Notes under the pieces: generated by a model
The model's database searches: none
The model's input: only the letters and a program-made list of their open reading frames with translations
What the model was told of the DNA's origin: nothing
NCBI GenBank assembly: GCA_034509735.1
Contig: JACGWO010000001.1
Span: 14,834,854-14,898,853 of the forward strand
Reading direction: 5' to 3'
Source: Sesamum alatum
Taxonomy: Eukaryota; Streptophyta; Magnoliopsida; Lamiales; Pedaliaceae
Length of the DNA: 64,000 nucleotides
Shown: in pieces, positions 47,111 through 58,840 of the stretch
Layout: every line of letters starts with the position of its first letter
Position numbering within the stretch: the first letter of the stretch is position 1
Made by a program: the position numbers and the translations under genes

Positions 47111-47522
47111 AGGGTAGATTATAGCCACCTCCCATTAGGTTTAGCATAATTATAAGTACCTTCTCGTTGTTTTAAAAATTATAAATATCCCCCTAAAGTT
47201 TGTAATTTTTAACCAAATGCATGAAATTGATCATTTTGTCCTTGAATTTTTTATTAAAATTGTAATCTATCGAGACAAATTGCATTATTGCTCCTCTGTG
47301 TAAAAAATTTAAGAAACCTCTCCCTGCACATTGTAGTCCAAAAACATTTTACGAATTAAATAAAAAGTAATTCAATGCATGAGGGCATTTTGGTCAGTTT
47401 ACCCATAAAAATGGTGGAAAATGGATTATTTGTTAGACATTTATAAATCTCAAGAGATATTTATAATTTTTCAAATAACTATGCTTATGCTAAATCTCAA
47501 GGGAGGTGGCTGTAATTTATCC
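47111..47522. mobile_element. Fold-back MITE, 0.41 kb
   Basis: The left arm GATTATAGCCACCTCCCATT..AGGTTTAGCATAATTATAAG pairs with the right arm CTATGCTTATGCTAAATCTC..GGGAGGTGGCTGTAAT. A left-arm relative lies at about 17755. Confidence 0.75.
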
Positions 47523-47960
47523 AAGACAATTTCTATCACACATTCAAATATGTAGTACTATCATACATATATAAAGGTTGATAATTCTATAAGATGGACT
47601 ACACTATAATATCATTGTGGGGATGAACTATGATACGAGGTCATATTAATTAGAAAATATTACACATTTTCACATGTTAAAAAATTCAGCATAACTGAAC
47701 AACACTTTCGTTTATATTGATCGATTTGAATATAAAAATTTTAAAATTTTAAAAACAATTTTTTTTAATATATTTAGATAGTTTAAATATATTAAAAAAG
47801 TTCAAATCATTCCAATCTCATTTTAAATTCTCTTTTATTTTTTTTAAATTAATTATATCGATTGATTTCATTTATATATACATATATTGCCATCTAAACT
47901 CTTTTATTCACCCATCATGAATCATAAGTCGATCAAATTTTCAAACGAATATTAAATTGA

Positions 47961-48209
47961 TCTTAATAAAATTAAATAAAAATATAATACTAATTAACTA
48001 AAGTCTAATTTGTGATTATTATATTGTCCTGTTACGTGTGAAGCGGATTTGCATGCATGCCTAACATAAGAAAATTTGGGATGAACGGTATTTCTATTGG
48101 TCTTAATAAAATTAAATATAAATATAATACTAATTAACTAAAGTCTAATTTGTGATTATTATATTGTCCTGTTACGTGTGAAGCGGATTTGCATGCATGC
48201 CTAACATAA
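47961..48209. repeat. Near-identical 109-bp direct duplication, period 140
   Basis: TCTTAATAAAATTAAATA.. to ..GCATGCATGCCTAACATAA occurs at 47961-48069 and 48101-48209 with one visible mismatch, separated by 31 bp. Confidence 0.92.
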
Positions 48210-48370
48210 ATATCTCTTCATTTCTTAAGGTTTAATTACAGTTTATTTTTTCTTCTTTCATAAAAATCGTATTTTTAATTTATGAGTACGGCACAATAAT
48301 ATTAATTTGTCAATTTAATATACTGCACCAATGAGCATTATTTGATCTAAACAATAATTAGTAATAATAG

Positions 48371-48626
48371 CCGAGGAGGCCTAGCTTAGTTGGCGAAACT
48401 GAGGCCCCATGATTTTAGAGCTCATGGGTTCGAACCCCTTCGTGGGTTGATGTTATTTCTACTGTATTGTAGGTATGATTTGTTGTTGTAATAGCTAGGT
48501 GTTAGTTTATGTGATATTATTAATTTGATTGGTTGTAATTCTTTGTTGGATATTGATAGCCAACAGGATTGAATGTAATAACTTTACTTTTTATTAATAA
48601 AATTCATCGCTTCCAATTAAAAAACA
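48371..48626 (+). mobile_element. tRNA-derived SINE, full length
   Basis: A tRNA-like head with A box TAGCTTAGTTGGC and B box GGTTCGAACCCC is followed by a body ending TTCCAATTAAAAAA. A perfect 12-bp duplication TAGTAATAATAG lies at 48359-48370 and 48627-48638. Confidence 0.93.
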
Positions 48627-48644
48627 TAGTAATAATAGTTAATG

Positions 48645-48885
48645 AGACCGAGCTCAGTTGGCAAAGTTGAAGCCACCAATACGTGGAATGTTATTCTACT
48701 GCATAATAGGTGCTCTTTCTACTATAATAGTAGATGTTGTTTAGATTTTTTTTATATGACATTGTTGTGCATGGTATGATTGTTGTAATTATTTTTGTTA
48801 GATATTGATATTCGACACGACCGATTGTAATCGACTTATTTTAATTAATAATAATTTACCGTTTTCACTTAAGAAAAATAATAAT
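48645..48885 (+). mobile_element. SINE, second copy, B box lost
   Basis: The head GAGACCGAGCTCAGTTGGCA resembles the copy at 48371, but the B-box part is deleted. The tail again has ..TTTTAATTAATAATAATTTACCG. Confidence 0.7.
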
Positions 48886-49825
48886 AAGTAATAAGACAAC
48901 AACGGATCAATTTTCAGATTCATATATTTACAGTCTTAGAAGCTAATAATGGATTAATTATAATTTAAAGATCCTTACAACACTTACCTCGAACAAATTA
49001 TTTAACATGTGTAAATAGGTAATATTTTTAAAATTATCTGACATCATAATTCATCGATCTCCCCACAATAATATTAAAAGTAGACATATATTCACATTCA
49101 TGGTATTCGAACTCACAACCTTTTAGTTAAGTAATACCTAATTGGTTTACATGTGGTTTATTGAATTTCATATATAATTGGTTTGTATATACTTATAATT
49201 TTTATTTACTTTTTTACAATAAAGAAAGAACAGTAACAAGTTGATCAAGTTACACCTATTATTTCAGAAATTTTCTTGTAGTGGGTTGTACAATATTTGA
49301 AATGTTAGAACAAATTAAGAATGATCAAGTATAATTATATTCGGATTATTAACATTTGATAATTATATGTGAGGAAGGTTTGTTAAAAAGATTTATTTTG
49401 CATAACTGAGAACAACTTAAAAAATCATGATTTATAATTAATCAATTTACTAGGAAAAAAAAGAGTATTGTAGACACTTGAAAAAATATCACTTTCCACT
49501 ATGGTTAATTACCAAAGTTAAAAGTGAAAAATTATGGCGGATACTAATTAACCACAACTGTCACTGACAATTAGCCGTTGTTTGTACAAATGAGGGATAA
49601 ATGTAATTTTGGTCCCTAAACAATGCCACTAAAGCAGTTTTGATCCTCAAATTTTTTGAGGTTGCAATATTAGTCCTCAAATATTTATTTTTTAAGCATT
49701 TTCGGTCCTTCCGTTAGTTTGGCCGTTATACTTGACGGAAATTCATTTTTAAAAAAATATATATTATTTTATCTGACCGTGGTAGATAGTATTGATTTAT
49801 TATGATTTTTGGCTGCAGCGATTGT
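48886..49825. other. Intergenic; possible SINE and MITE fragments
   Basis: About 49040-49140 has ATTCGAACTCACAACC, resembling a reversed SINE B box. About 49600-49735 has repeated TTTTGGTCC/GATCCTCAA phrases. No gene is seen. Confidence 0.4.
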
Positions 49826-49835
49826 TTCTCGTTTA

Positions 49836-51027
49836 GGAAAAGTTGCACTTTTGGTCCCACCAAACATGTACTATTGCACTTTTGGCCCTTACGTTACGGC
49901 CTCAACACTTTTGGTCCCATAAAAAGAAAAAGCGTTGCACTTTTGGTCCCAACTCCATTTAAACCATTAAGTGATGGATGAAAAACCACTTTTGAAAGGT
50001 CAAAAATGGTTTTTTATAGTTTGAAAATCACTAGGTTTCTTGGACGGAATTATATTTAGTTTTGGCGCCATTTCATGCATTTCACTCTATAAAATAGCAA
50101 TTTTCTCCACTAAATTTTGCAACAGAATAAGTTGCACCCTTATGATAGAAAAAAAAAAATTGTCTCTACAAATTTGTTTCAGCAGAGTATAATATGCAAT
50201 TTTGTATAGATATTATTACGAATGAAATATTAAATTATGTGATTGTAAAAAATTAAAATAAATGCACAAAAAAAAGCTGCAAAATTAAAAGCAAAAAACG
50301 AATTGACTCCATTAAAGCCAAAATTCATTATTTGTAATATACATATTTAACCATATGTTTTTTCCCTACCAACTATATGCACATATATGCATTTTACATC
50401 CCAAAAGAGACAATGTTGCAATTACAAAAAAAGAAAAAAAAAACACGCATATTTGCTCAAAAACTAATACAAAACCAAATTCAAATAACGACACTTTTTT
50501 ACACTGCCGAAAATTCCAACTAAAGATTCAAGTGTTCGGTTTCTTTTTCTATTTAATGATTTCTTTTTCTGTTTAATTTGCAGTGCTTTTATTTTTTTGC
50601 AGTCATTTTAATTTTACAATCACATAATTTAACATTTCATTCACAATAAAATCAATTACAAAAATGAAGATTATACTCTGATGAAACAAATTTGCAAAGA
50701 CATTTTTTTGATCTATCATAAGGGTGCAACTTATATTTTCGCAGAATTTGGTGGGAAAAATTGTCATTTTTATAGAGTGAGATGCATGGAAATGACGCCA
50801 AAAATCAGATACAATTCCATCTAAGAAGCCTAGTGATTTTTAAATCATAAAAATCACATTTGGCCTTTCAAAAGTGGTTTTCCCTCCATCACTTAATAGT
50901 TTAAACGGAGTTGAGACTAAAAGTACAACACTTTTTCATCTTGTGGGACCAAAAGTCTGACCCCAAAACGTGTGGAATTAAAAATGCAACAGTACCTATC
51001 CGATGGAACCAAAAATGCAATTTTTTC
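49836..51027. mobile_element. Fold-back MULE derivative, 1.19 kb
   Basis: The perfect 10-bp duplication TTCTCGTTTA lies at 49826-49835 and 51028-51037. The inverted arms are about 400 bp each (49836-50235 and 50620-51027) and carry the CACTTTTGGTCCC motif of MULE 1. The centre (50210-50560) matches 22020-22345 of MULE 1, including complement codons KKKPNT and stop at the transposase end (about 50527-50547). It encodes nothing. Confidence 0.92.
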
Positions 51028-51149
51028 TTCTCGTTTAATGCAACAATACATTTAATTCCAACGTGATACTATCAACATTTTTTATGGATCGAATTCGTTA
51101 GTTAGGTAGCATATATGACAAATTGGAATAGCTTGTTAGGATCGGGAAA

Positions 51150-51400
51150 TTAATGTGGTCCCATTTTTATTTATTTTTTTCAAAGAAAATGAAACAACCA
51201 ACTATTATTTCGATTACAATCACTAATTTAAGATATCTTTTATCTAATAACTTACCAATTACTATAACAGTCTATGCAATCACTTATTATAAAGTAAAAC
51301 TACACATATTAAGCAGAACAACATCCACATTGGCTAGATTCAAATTCATGACCTTAAGAGTTATGGAGCCTCAACTTCGCCAATTGAGCTAGGCTTCATT
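51150..51400 (-). mobile_element. SINE, degraded copy
   Basis: The reversed head GCCAATTGAGCTAGGCTTC at about 51375-51393 matches the SINE A-box region. The B box is altered (GATTCAAATTCATG). Confidence 0.65.
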
Positions 51401-51569
51401 ACCCCTTTTTTATTTGTTATGGGTGACGTGAATATCCTCGAACTTTTGAATAATTGATTATAAAATGAATTATTTTTTGGTTTTATTGATTTTATTAGTA
51501 AATTGATATAATAATATGTAGAACTATATATATAGTTGGTGAAAAGCTCAAAAATTTAACTTTTACAAA

Positions 51570-51840
51570 ACATTTTTTTTTAAATAAAAGCGATGGAGTA
51601 TTATTTTTTTAGATAAATCAATTATAATTATTTATGCCACATATCTGTATTTAACAACGAGAACTATAGCAATCATATACTAATCACCAATATCAGATAA
51701 CTATATATAATCGATACCTATTATTAAAGTAAAACTACATTTACTATTAAAACAGAATGACACCTACTATTAAAATTGGTGGGGTTCGAACCTATGACCT
51801 TAAAATCACGTAGAAACCAACCACATGGGTGAGAGATGCT
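51570..51840 (-). mobile_element. SINE, degraded copy
   Basis: The reversed B box GGGGTTCGAACCTATG at about 51781 and the tail-side phrase AAATAAAAGCGATGGAGTA near 51583 match the family. The A box is lost. Confidence 0.6.
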
Positions 51841-52301
51841 GTCAAGTATGATGGACTTAATTAACAGGTAAAATAAACCTAACTGCCCTCTAACTATGCG
51901 TCTGGGTAATAAATAAATTGTATTTTATACGAAAATCTTTAAATTTGATTTTTTTTTTATAATTAGAATACATAGAATTTAAAAATTCTACTGGAAGCAA
52001 AATATAATAGCTCAGTAAGAAAAATAAATATTTTTATTAAATAAAAAATTGCGATAAAAGGTAAAAAAGTATATTTTATACAATAATGTTTCTAATTAAC
52101 AACGCAAACACTATTGTTTGTCTAACCATTCAATAACAATAGAAATATAAATAAAATTATAAATTTAATATTTTTTTAGCGAATAACTTATATATTCACC
52201 TTTAAAAATATGATTATGAATATACATTGTACGTGATATTTTCTAGTAAACTAAAAAATTCTAATAACCAATAAAATTTCTTATTTCAATTAACACTTAC
52301 T

Positions 52302-52546
52302 TTTTTTTTTTAATTGGAAGTGATGAATTTTATTAATCGAAAGTAAAGTGATTACATTTAGTTTTGACCGCTATCAATATCGAATAGAAACAATTACAAA
52401 CAATCAAATCAATAATATCACATAAATTAACACCTAACTATTAAAACAACAAATCATAACTACTATACAGTAGAAATAACATCAACTCAGGCAGGAGTTC
52501 GAACTCATGAGGCCTCAGCTTCACCAACTGAGCTAGGCCTTCTCGG
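52302..52546 (-). mobile_element. tRNA-derived SINE, full length
   Basis: On the minus strand the A box is TAGCTCAGTTGG and the B box GAGTTCGAACTCC. The tail TTTTTTTTTTAATTGGAAG is seen on plus. A perfect 15-bp duplication CAATTAACACTTACT lies at 52287-52301 and 52547-52561. Confidence 0.93.
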
Positions 52547-52561
52547 CAATTAACACTTACT

Positions 52562-53840
52562 AAACCGATAACATTACAACCGATCAAAAATAAATAATCT
52601 TTCACCAACACAATTGAGACATCCTTTCACAAACCAATTATAGATAGAGGAGTGCATCTTGAAATCAAATAAAAGGTAAAATATACATGCACAAATTTTA
52701 AGATTTGATCACATGAATTACTATCATGAACAATTAATTTTATACTCGAATCAATTGAATATGATGTCATCTCCCTCTCCCTCTCTTACAGGATATGCAT
52801 TGCTCAATGTTCTAGAATTTTAAACATCTTGAATTGTTAGGATATTTATTTATTTTTTTCATTTTTTTAGAAAAAATCAAAAGAAATGTACATATATGAA
52901 CAACTTTCAAGTGAGTGTTTTACAGTGTATACGATGGAATATAAGTTTATTTTAAAAGAACTATAAATGCAATATGAAAATCAATTGGTCGCTTTAGAAA
53001 TATTATTGTATTTCAAATTAATAATTCATCGTTCATTATTAAAAAAAAAAAGATATTAAAATAACTATAAATGCGATATGAAATTAAGAATATTAAAAAA
53101 ATTTAGAATAATTTATATACATAAGGTTGTCTGTGGATGCAAGGTTTTAGACAAATATAAAAATTCAAACAAATTTTACAAAAATTCTATGTATAAGTTA
53201 GAAGTTTTTATAGTATTTAAAAATATTTTCGAAAAAATTTTACTCTTGTTCGTAGAGAAAAAAATCGTGTTGCCCATTCTCTTGCATATTCTGTTCTGAA
53301 CAATGTTGAAGGCCTAAACAGGCCTAAACGATATTCCTTCCCACTGTTATGATTTTCTGTTGGCTGATTTGCCACCTTTATCAATATTTTTATCAAAATT
53401 CTCATTAAATTTTTTTAGTTATACACATTATGCACAACACGTGTTTTTTTTACAATTTTTTTAAGAAAATCAAGGATGATTTATGTAAATAATATTGACA
53501 TTTTTAGTGGTATATATATAATTTTTCAAAAGACATAAATAATTTATGTAAATAGACTATAAGTTAGGAGGTGTAAATACGATCATTCCTAAATCATTCC
53601 AACCATTTGCATCAGCAAATCAAAACACATTTCAGCCGTATATAATTAGTCTCACAAATTATTATTGGCATACATTACATTTATCTGATGCAGCAACAGC
53701 AATAGGCTCCAGGAGGCTCATAACTAGTTTCCATTTAAATTGTTCAATACAGTTGCTGCTCGTATACAACCAAGCCAAAAGAATTAGAACAATTAGAATC
53801 ACGTCAGCCAATTAATTTAAACTATGTGTAAAATGGGACA
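52562..53840. other. Intergenic, AT-rich; MITE remnant
   Basis: Right-arm remnant of the 19348 family lies at about 53480-53588. No gene is seen. The 3' part is the likely 3' flank of the RIBA gene. Confidence 0.5.
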
Positions 53841-53906
53841 ATGCAGGTCGAAGTACCAGACCTAGAAATACTCTCTTCAAGACCATCCCGACGACATACC
53901 TTCTAC

Positions 53907-56900
53907 TCACGACTCGGGTGTAACATGACTCTCTCCACTTGGTTGACCGTTCTTGTTGGTGATGAGGGCTGGACAGCCATTAGCGTCTATGCCATAAACA
54001 TGACCCATTTTAGCACGTTTAGTCTCCAGATATCTCTTGTTATCCTTCGTGATGGGAGTCACTAGGGGAACCCTGCCGGCAACAGCCAAACCGTAACCTT
54101 TGAGCCCAATGTACTTTGCAGGATTGTTGGTCATTAGCTTCATCGTTCTAACCCCAAGATCTCTTAGTATCTGCACAAAGATTATGCAATTGTAAGTAAA
54201 TATCAAACTTCCGGTAACATGAGATGAAGAATCTCGTACCAATTCAGTGGTAGCAAAATATGTTTGACTAGGAAGTTTACCTGTGCACCAATTCCATACT
54301 CTCTTGAATCGACGGGCAAACCCAACTCCTCATTTGCCTCAACAGTGTCACGTCCGTCGTCTTGCAGGTTGTAAGCACGAAGTTTGTGGCCTAAACCGAT
54401 TCCCCTTCCCTCATGGCCACGGAGATAAACTAAAACACCCCTGCCAGCAGCCTCGATCTGTTGCATTGCAAGTGCCAGCTGGTTTCCGCAGTCGCATCTG
54501 GCAGACCCAAATATGTCTCCAGTGAGACATTCTGAGTGCACTCTGACGAGGATATCTAAGCCATCACCAATGTCGCCCTGTTTAAACCATCAATCTGAAG
54601 TTCAGATACTGAAATGAATAAAGCTCCAAGCAACAAAGCAGATACTTCGACACTTTCATGGTCCACATAGTGCAGTGTAATTGCCCAGCAAAATAGTTTG
54701 AAAGGCTACTAATGGACATAATGCATATGAGAAACACATTCCCGTGAACTTCAAAACATCCTGAAACGTTGACTGTATGCCTTTCAAGTTTTACAAGAAG
54801 CCAAACACGGCAGATGCCAGGAAAAGTGTCATCAAGCAACCAAGGAAGTACAAATAAGCGGGATTTAATGTTTGATGTATTGAAAAATGGAAGAATATTA
54901 AGCTAAGACTACATAGGTGTGTCGTTACTAAAATTCATGAACACTGGATCAATGAACATGAGATTGCAATGAGTAATGGACTGGGAAAACCACCTCAAAT
55001 CATAGAGCAAATGTAACCAAGACTTCTGAAATATGCATTATGGCAAAAATCTTTCATTATCACTTACCTTAACCATTGCAATATGTTCAATACCATCCAA
55101 AATCGACCTATAACAATGGGCGGTAAATGGGCCCCACATGGTTGGTATACGAGCAGCAGATGCATGTTCCACTAATCTGTCTCTCTTTCTCCTATATCTG
55201 TAAATAATTGCATGTGTCAGGCCTTCAAGCAGAACATACGACATCTTTTGGGGAAATCCAGATGCATGGAAATCGTACCAAAGGATGAAGGGAACATGAA
55301 GAGGGGGAATTTTACCGCAATTTTAACTCTACAAAAAATCAACCAAATCCCAACTCTATATATGGTTGGTCAATTAAATTCTGTCCCACACTTCATTAAT
55401 CATGGGCATAATGCCAATGATGAAAAAGAAGGGACACTGATAAACCATAGATACAGTGACTTGCAACCACATGTTCTCCAGAGTGGAAAATTGTGTTACA
55501 AAAGCCAATGTTCAACAATTATAGCTGAATCAAATCCTAGAATATTAGTACCAAAATGAACCGTGTAAATAGAGGGAGATGAAATGAAGTCTGGAGCACA
55601 ATATGTGAAGTCCAACAAATGCTCAAGTAGAATAAATGCTCCACTAAAGTCCACTAAGCCAAGGAAAATCTAAACAAGTATCTCTTCCAGCAACTTCAAT
55701 CTAGTTCACATGAGTGCACAAGAGCCAAAAGTAGTGGAGAAAACACACCAAGAGGGCATACCGAGATGAGTCTCCTAGCCAACACAAGGTTTAAGGGAGA
55801 TTCAGATGCGTGTAATCTAATTTTTCTTGGAGATTATTCCTAAGAGATGTCATGAACTACATGCAACAGTGGATTAGAAAGCAAACTCTTCATTGCAATC
55901 CCCCTCTCCCGTCCCAACCCCCTTTCGGCCTCTGCGAATATAAGTTTAATGAATATACACTACAATGTTTTGGACATGCAGGCAAGATGACATTTACGAA
56001 GTAAACTGTTAACTACCTTATTAGATCAGCAATCGATACAATTTTCAACTTTTCTTGCTTTGCAAATTCCCGAAGCTTAGGTAATCGAGCCATAGAACCA
56101 TCATCATCAACAATTTCACATAAAACTCCAGCAGGTTCTAATCCAGCTAGCACGGCAAGATCCACAGCAGCTTCGGTGTGCCCAGCTCTTTTCAGAACAC
56201 CTCCCTCCCTGTACTTTAGTGGAAATATATGTCCTGGGCGATTGAAATCCTCAGGCTTTGAATCTTTGGATGCAAGAGCCTTTATCGTAGTTGCTCTGTC
56301 ATGTGCTGAGACCCCTGTAGTTGTACCATGTTTTGCATCCTACAAGATGCCATCAGTTAGTGTTAGTCTACCTCAGAGGTTTCTTTGTCTGATTTTCGAT
56401 AACAGAAGTTCCCAAGATATTATTTGTATGTACTTGTGTTTCCATAAACATGTGTTTGATAGCATACAGGTAAATGAGATCAGTCCTTAAGAACATTTTC
56501 TATCCAAAGAAATTTTCATTCTATTAGAAGGATCACATACAGAATTAACAAGTAAAAAAGTACAGACCAAGAGAACGAGAAGAAGCATATGCTTCAGATT
56601 TTCGGCTAACAGATAAACAACTTACCACTGAAATTGTGAATGCAGTACGAAGTTTCTCCTCATTTTCTCTATGGTTTACCATTAAAGGAAGCTGCAACCT
56701 TTCCAAGTCTTCCTCTTTCATGCTCACACAAACGATTCCAGTTCCATGCTTCACAAAGAAAGCCATAGCCTCTGGCGTAACTTTTGAAGCAGCCATTATG
56801 ACATCTCCTTCATTCTCTCTATCCTCATCATCTACAACCACAACCATCTGCAGTTTTGGTCCAAAAACAGTGAGTAAGTTGCTCTTTTAGCCTTCATAAA

Positions 56901-58268
56901 TATCATAACATCAATGCAAAAACCAACCTTTCCTTGGCGAATGTCTTCAATGGCCTCCGGAATAGATGAAAAACCTTCTGATGGCAAGTCCAAGTCAAAT
57001 TCATCATTTTCAGTAGGGAACCCGCTTGTGGTAGGAGCCATATCAGCTGAAAGTGCTCCTAACACTACAGAATCAGACTGCACCTCTACTCCACTAGACA
57101 CATCACTGACGAGAGCATTACTTGCAACATTAGAACCAGCAGAATGAGAAAGAAGGCCGTCTTCACCAGAGAATAGTGCCGACTTAATTTTCCCAGAAGC
57201 CTTAATACTTAAGCCTGCTTTCGGACCGGGCTGTTTGAAGGATTCTACACCATTCGCATATTGCAGATTCCCATAATGGAGACCATTGAATAGTCTGAAT
57301 TTTTCAAATGCCCCAGAAAAGTAAAAGGTCAGGCGTCAAATCCACAACAGAAAGCAGAGCATGCAGACAATCAAGATGCAACATATTTTTCACCTTAAAT
57401 GCATGCATATAACTTCATGAAATGCAGCAAACAGGACTATTATTTACCATATCAAACTCATACAGAAGTTCAAATCATGCAAATGCCAGGAGGAGAGTCA
57501 TTCCAATAAGCAGCACCATACACACAATTCCAATCACTTGCCGTTTCTCCCTCTACCTAAATACTAGAATAATACTGCAAATAACAATGCAAAAATCAAC
57601 ACAGACTTCCTCTTAAACAATAACCTCTCTTTGATTCTTAAGACCAGGATCAATAAAAGTCCTTCCACTCGAACATCGATGATCAAGTAACAGAAAGAAA
57701 CCATATAACTCCTTTGCTCCATCCTTAATACCCATAGAAAGAATCTACTTCTAACCATAGGAAAAACAAACCCGACAAGCATAATAGCCAAGAAAAGAGA
57801 ATACAGTAATTGACAGACCTGAGCCGTAAAATCTCAAGCATCTACCCATAGACACAGCTAAAAAACTGACTCAAGTACTGACAAAAATACATAAAAGTGA
57901 AATCTCAATGCTACTTTCCCATCCTCCCGGATCTAAACAAATGAACCCACTTTCCTTCTACCCCAGATAAATACACCAACAATGATCTCACACTTGTCAA
58001 TTTCACATAATGCGGTAAAACCATTTCAAGGATACTTTCCTGTTTACATTCTATTCAATGCTTTACAAACAAAAGAATGTAACTTAAGATCACACAGAAA
58101 GAAAGAAAGAATCAGTACAAAAACAACCCATAAAATTCAAATCCAAAAACCCCCCATCTTCTAGCATTAACATAACCAAAGAACTGGGATAATAACAAAA
58201 GAAATCGGGGAGACTAACCGGGAGCGCGCGAGAGAAGTCGAAGAGCAAGAAAAATTAAGGGAAGCCAT
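53907..58268 (-). CDS. RIBA1: Bifunctional riboflavin biosynthesis protein RIBA, plastid (550 aa)
   Basis: Seven exons join in frame: 58268-58219, 57294-56928, 56847-56626, 56339-56017, 55197-55068, 54577-54281 and 54170-53907, all with GT-AG introns. The N-terminal 120 or so residues are Ser-rich, fitting a plastid transit peptide. The DHBP synthase half (ribulose 5-phosphate to DHBP plus formate) has [31 protein letters not shown] and [11 protein letters not shown]. The GTP cyclohydrolase II half has zinc ligands in [20 protein letters not shown], then [12 protein letters not shown] and [11 protein letters not shown]. These two steps start riboflavin synthesis. All key motifs of both halves are present, unlike RIBA2/RIBA3-type paralogues, so I favour RIBA1; the exact paralogue is an inference. 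No breaks are seen. Confidence 0.95.
57295..58218 (-). other. Long first intron of RIBA
   Basis: The 924-bp intron separates the 50-nt exon holding the ATG from the rest. No gene or repeat is recognised inside. Confidence 0.8.
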
Positions 58269-58840
58269 TATTTTTCTCGACCCAAAATCTGAATAAAACC
58301 ACCCAAGATTTATGCCAGAATATATAGATATATAGGGTGAAGTTATCAAAGAGAAGGGAGAAGCAATTCTTTCTTTTCTTCTTGGGGTTGGGGGAATCAA
58401 GAGAAGATTGCAGGAAGGAACGTGAGGCTCCGGAACATCGCCGCAGACGCGGGTGATATATACTGCGTCACCTCACCTAGCAATAGTGGGTGGTTGGTTG
58501 GTCAGGTCAATCTACCTTTCTTCAAACAGGATAATGGCCCGCCTCTGTTTTCTTTTTATCTTTTTCCATTGTCCGAAAAGTAGTAAAAAAAAGAAAAAGT
58601 ATTCTGATTTTTTATTATATTTTTATAAAACATATGATTTAATGTAATATTATTTATCTTTTACACTACATAAAATATAAAATTAAAAAAAAAATCACAA
58701 AAGCACGCGCACCTCAAAAATAAAACAAAACAAAGCCTTTTTTAAAATCGTAATGAACAAATTATGTGAGTTTTTCTATTATTGATGATAATAGCAGAAC
58801 GATTAGATGATAAATCGAGTATACAACAAGAATTTTCTCT
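58269..58840. promoter_or_regulatory. RIBA 5' flank and intergenic DNA
   Basis: It holds the RIBA leader and promoter. The minus strand shows ATATATCTATATATTCTGGC near 58315-58335 as a TATA-like run. Beyond 58550 the DNA is AT-rich without a gene. Confidence 0.5.

Noticed and set aside
48371..48440. A genuine tRNA gene
   Set aside because: A and B boxes are present but no cloverleaf with a paired acceptor stem forms, and a SINE tail with a target duplication follows.
55212..55559. 115-codon plus-strand frame
   Set aside because: It lies in an intron of the minus-strand RIBA gene and partly mirrors the exon at 55068-55197.
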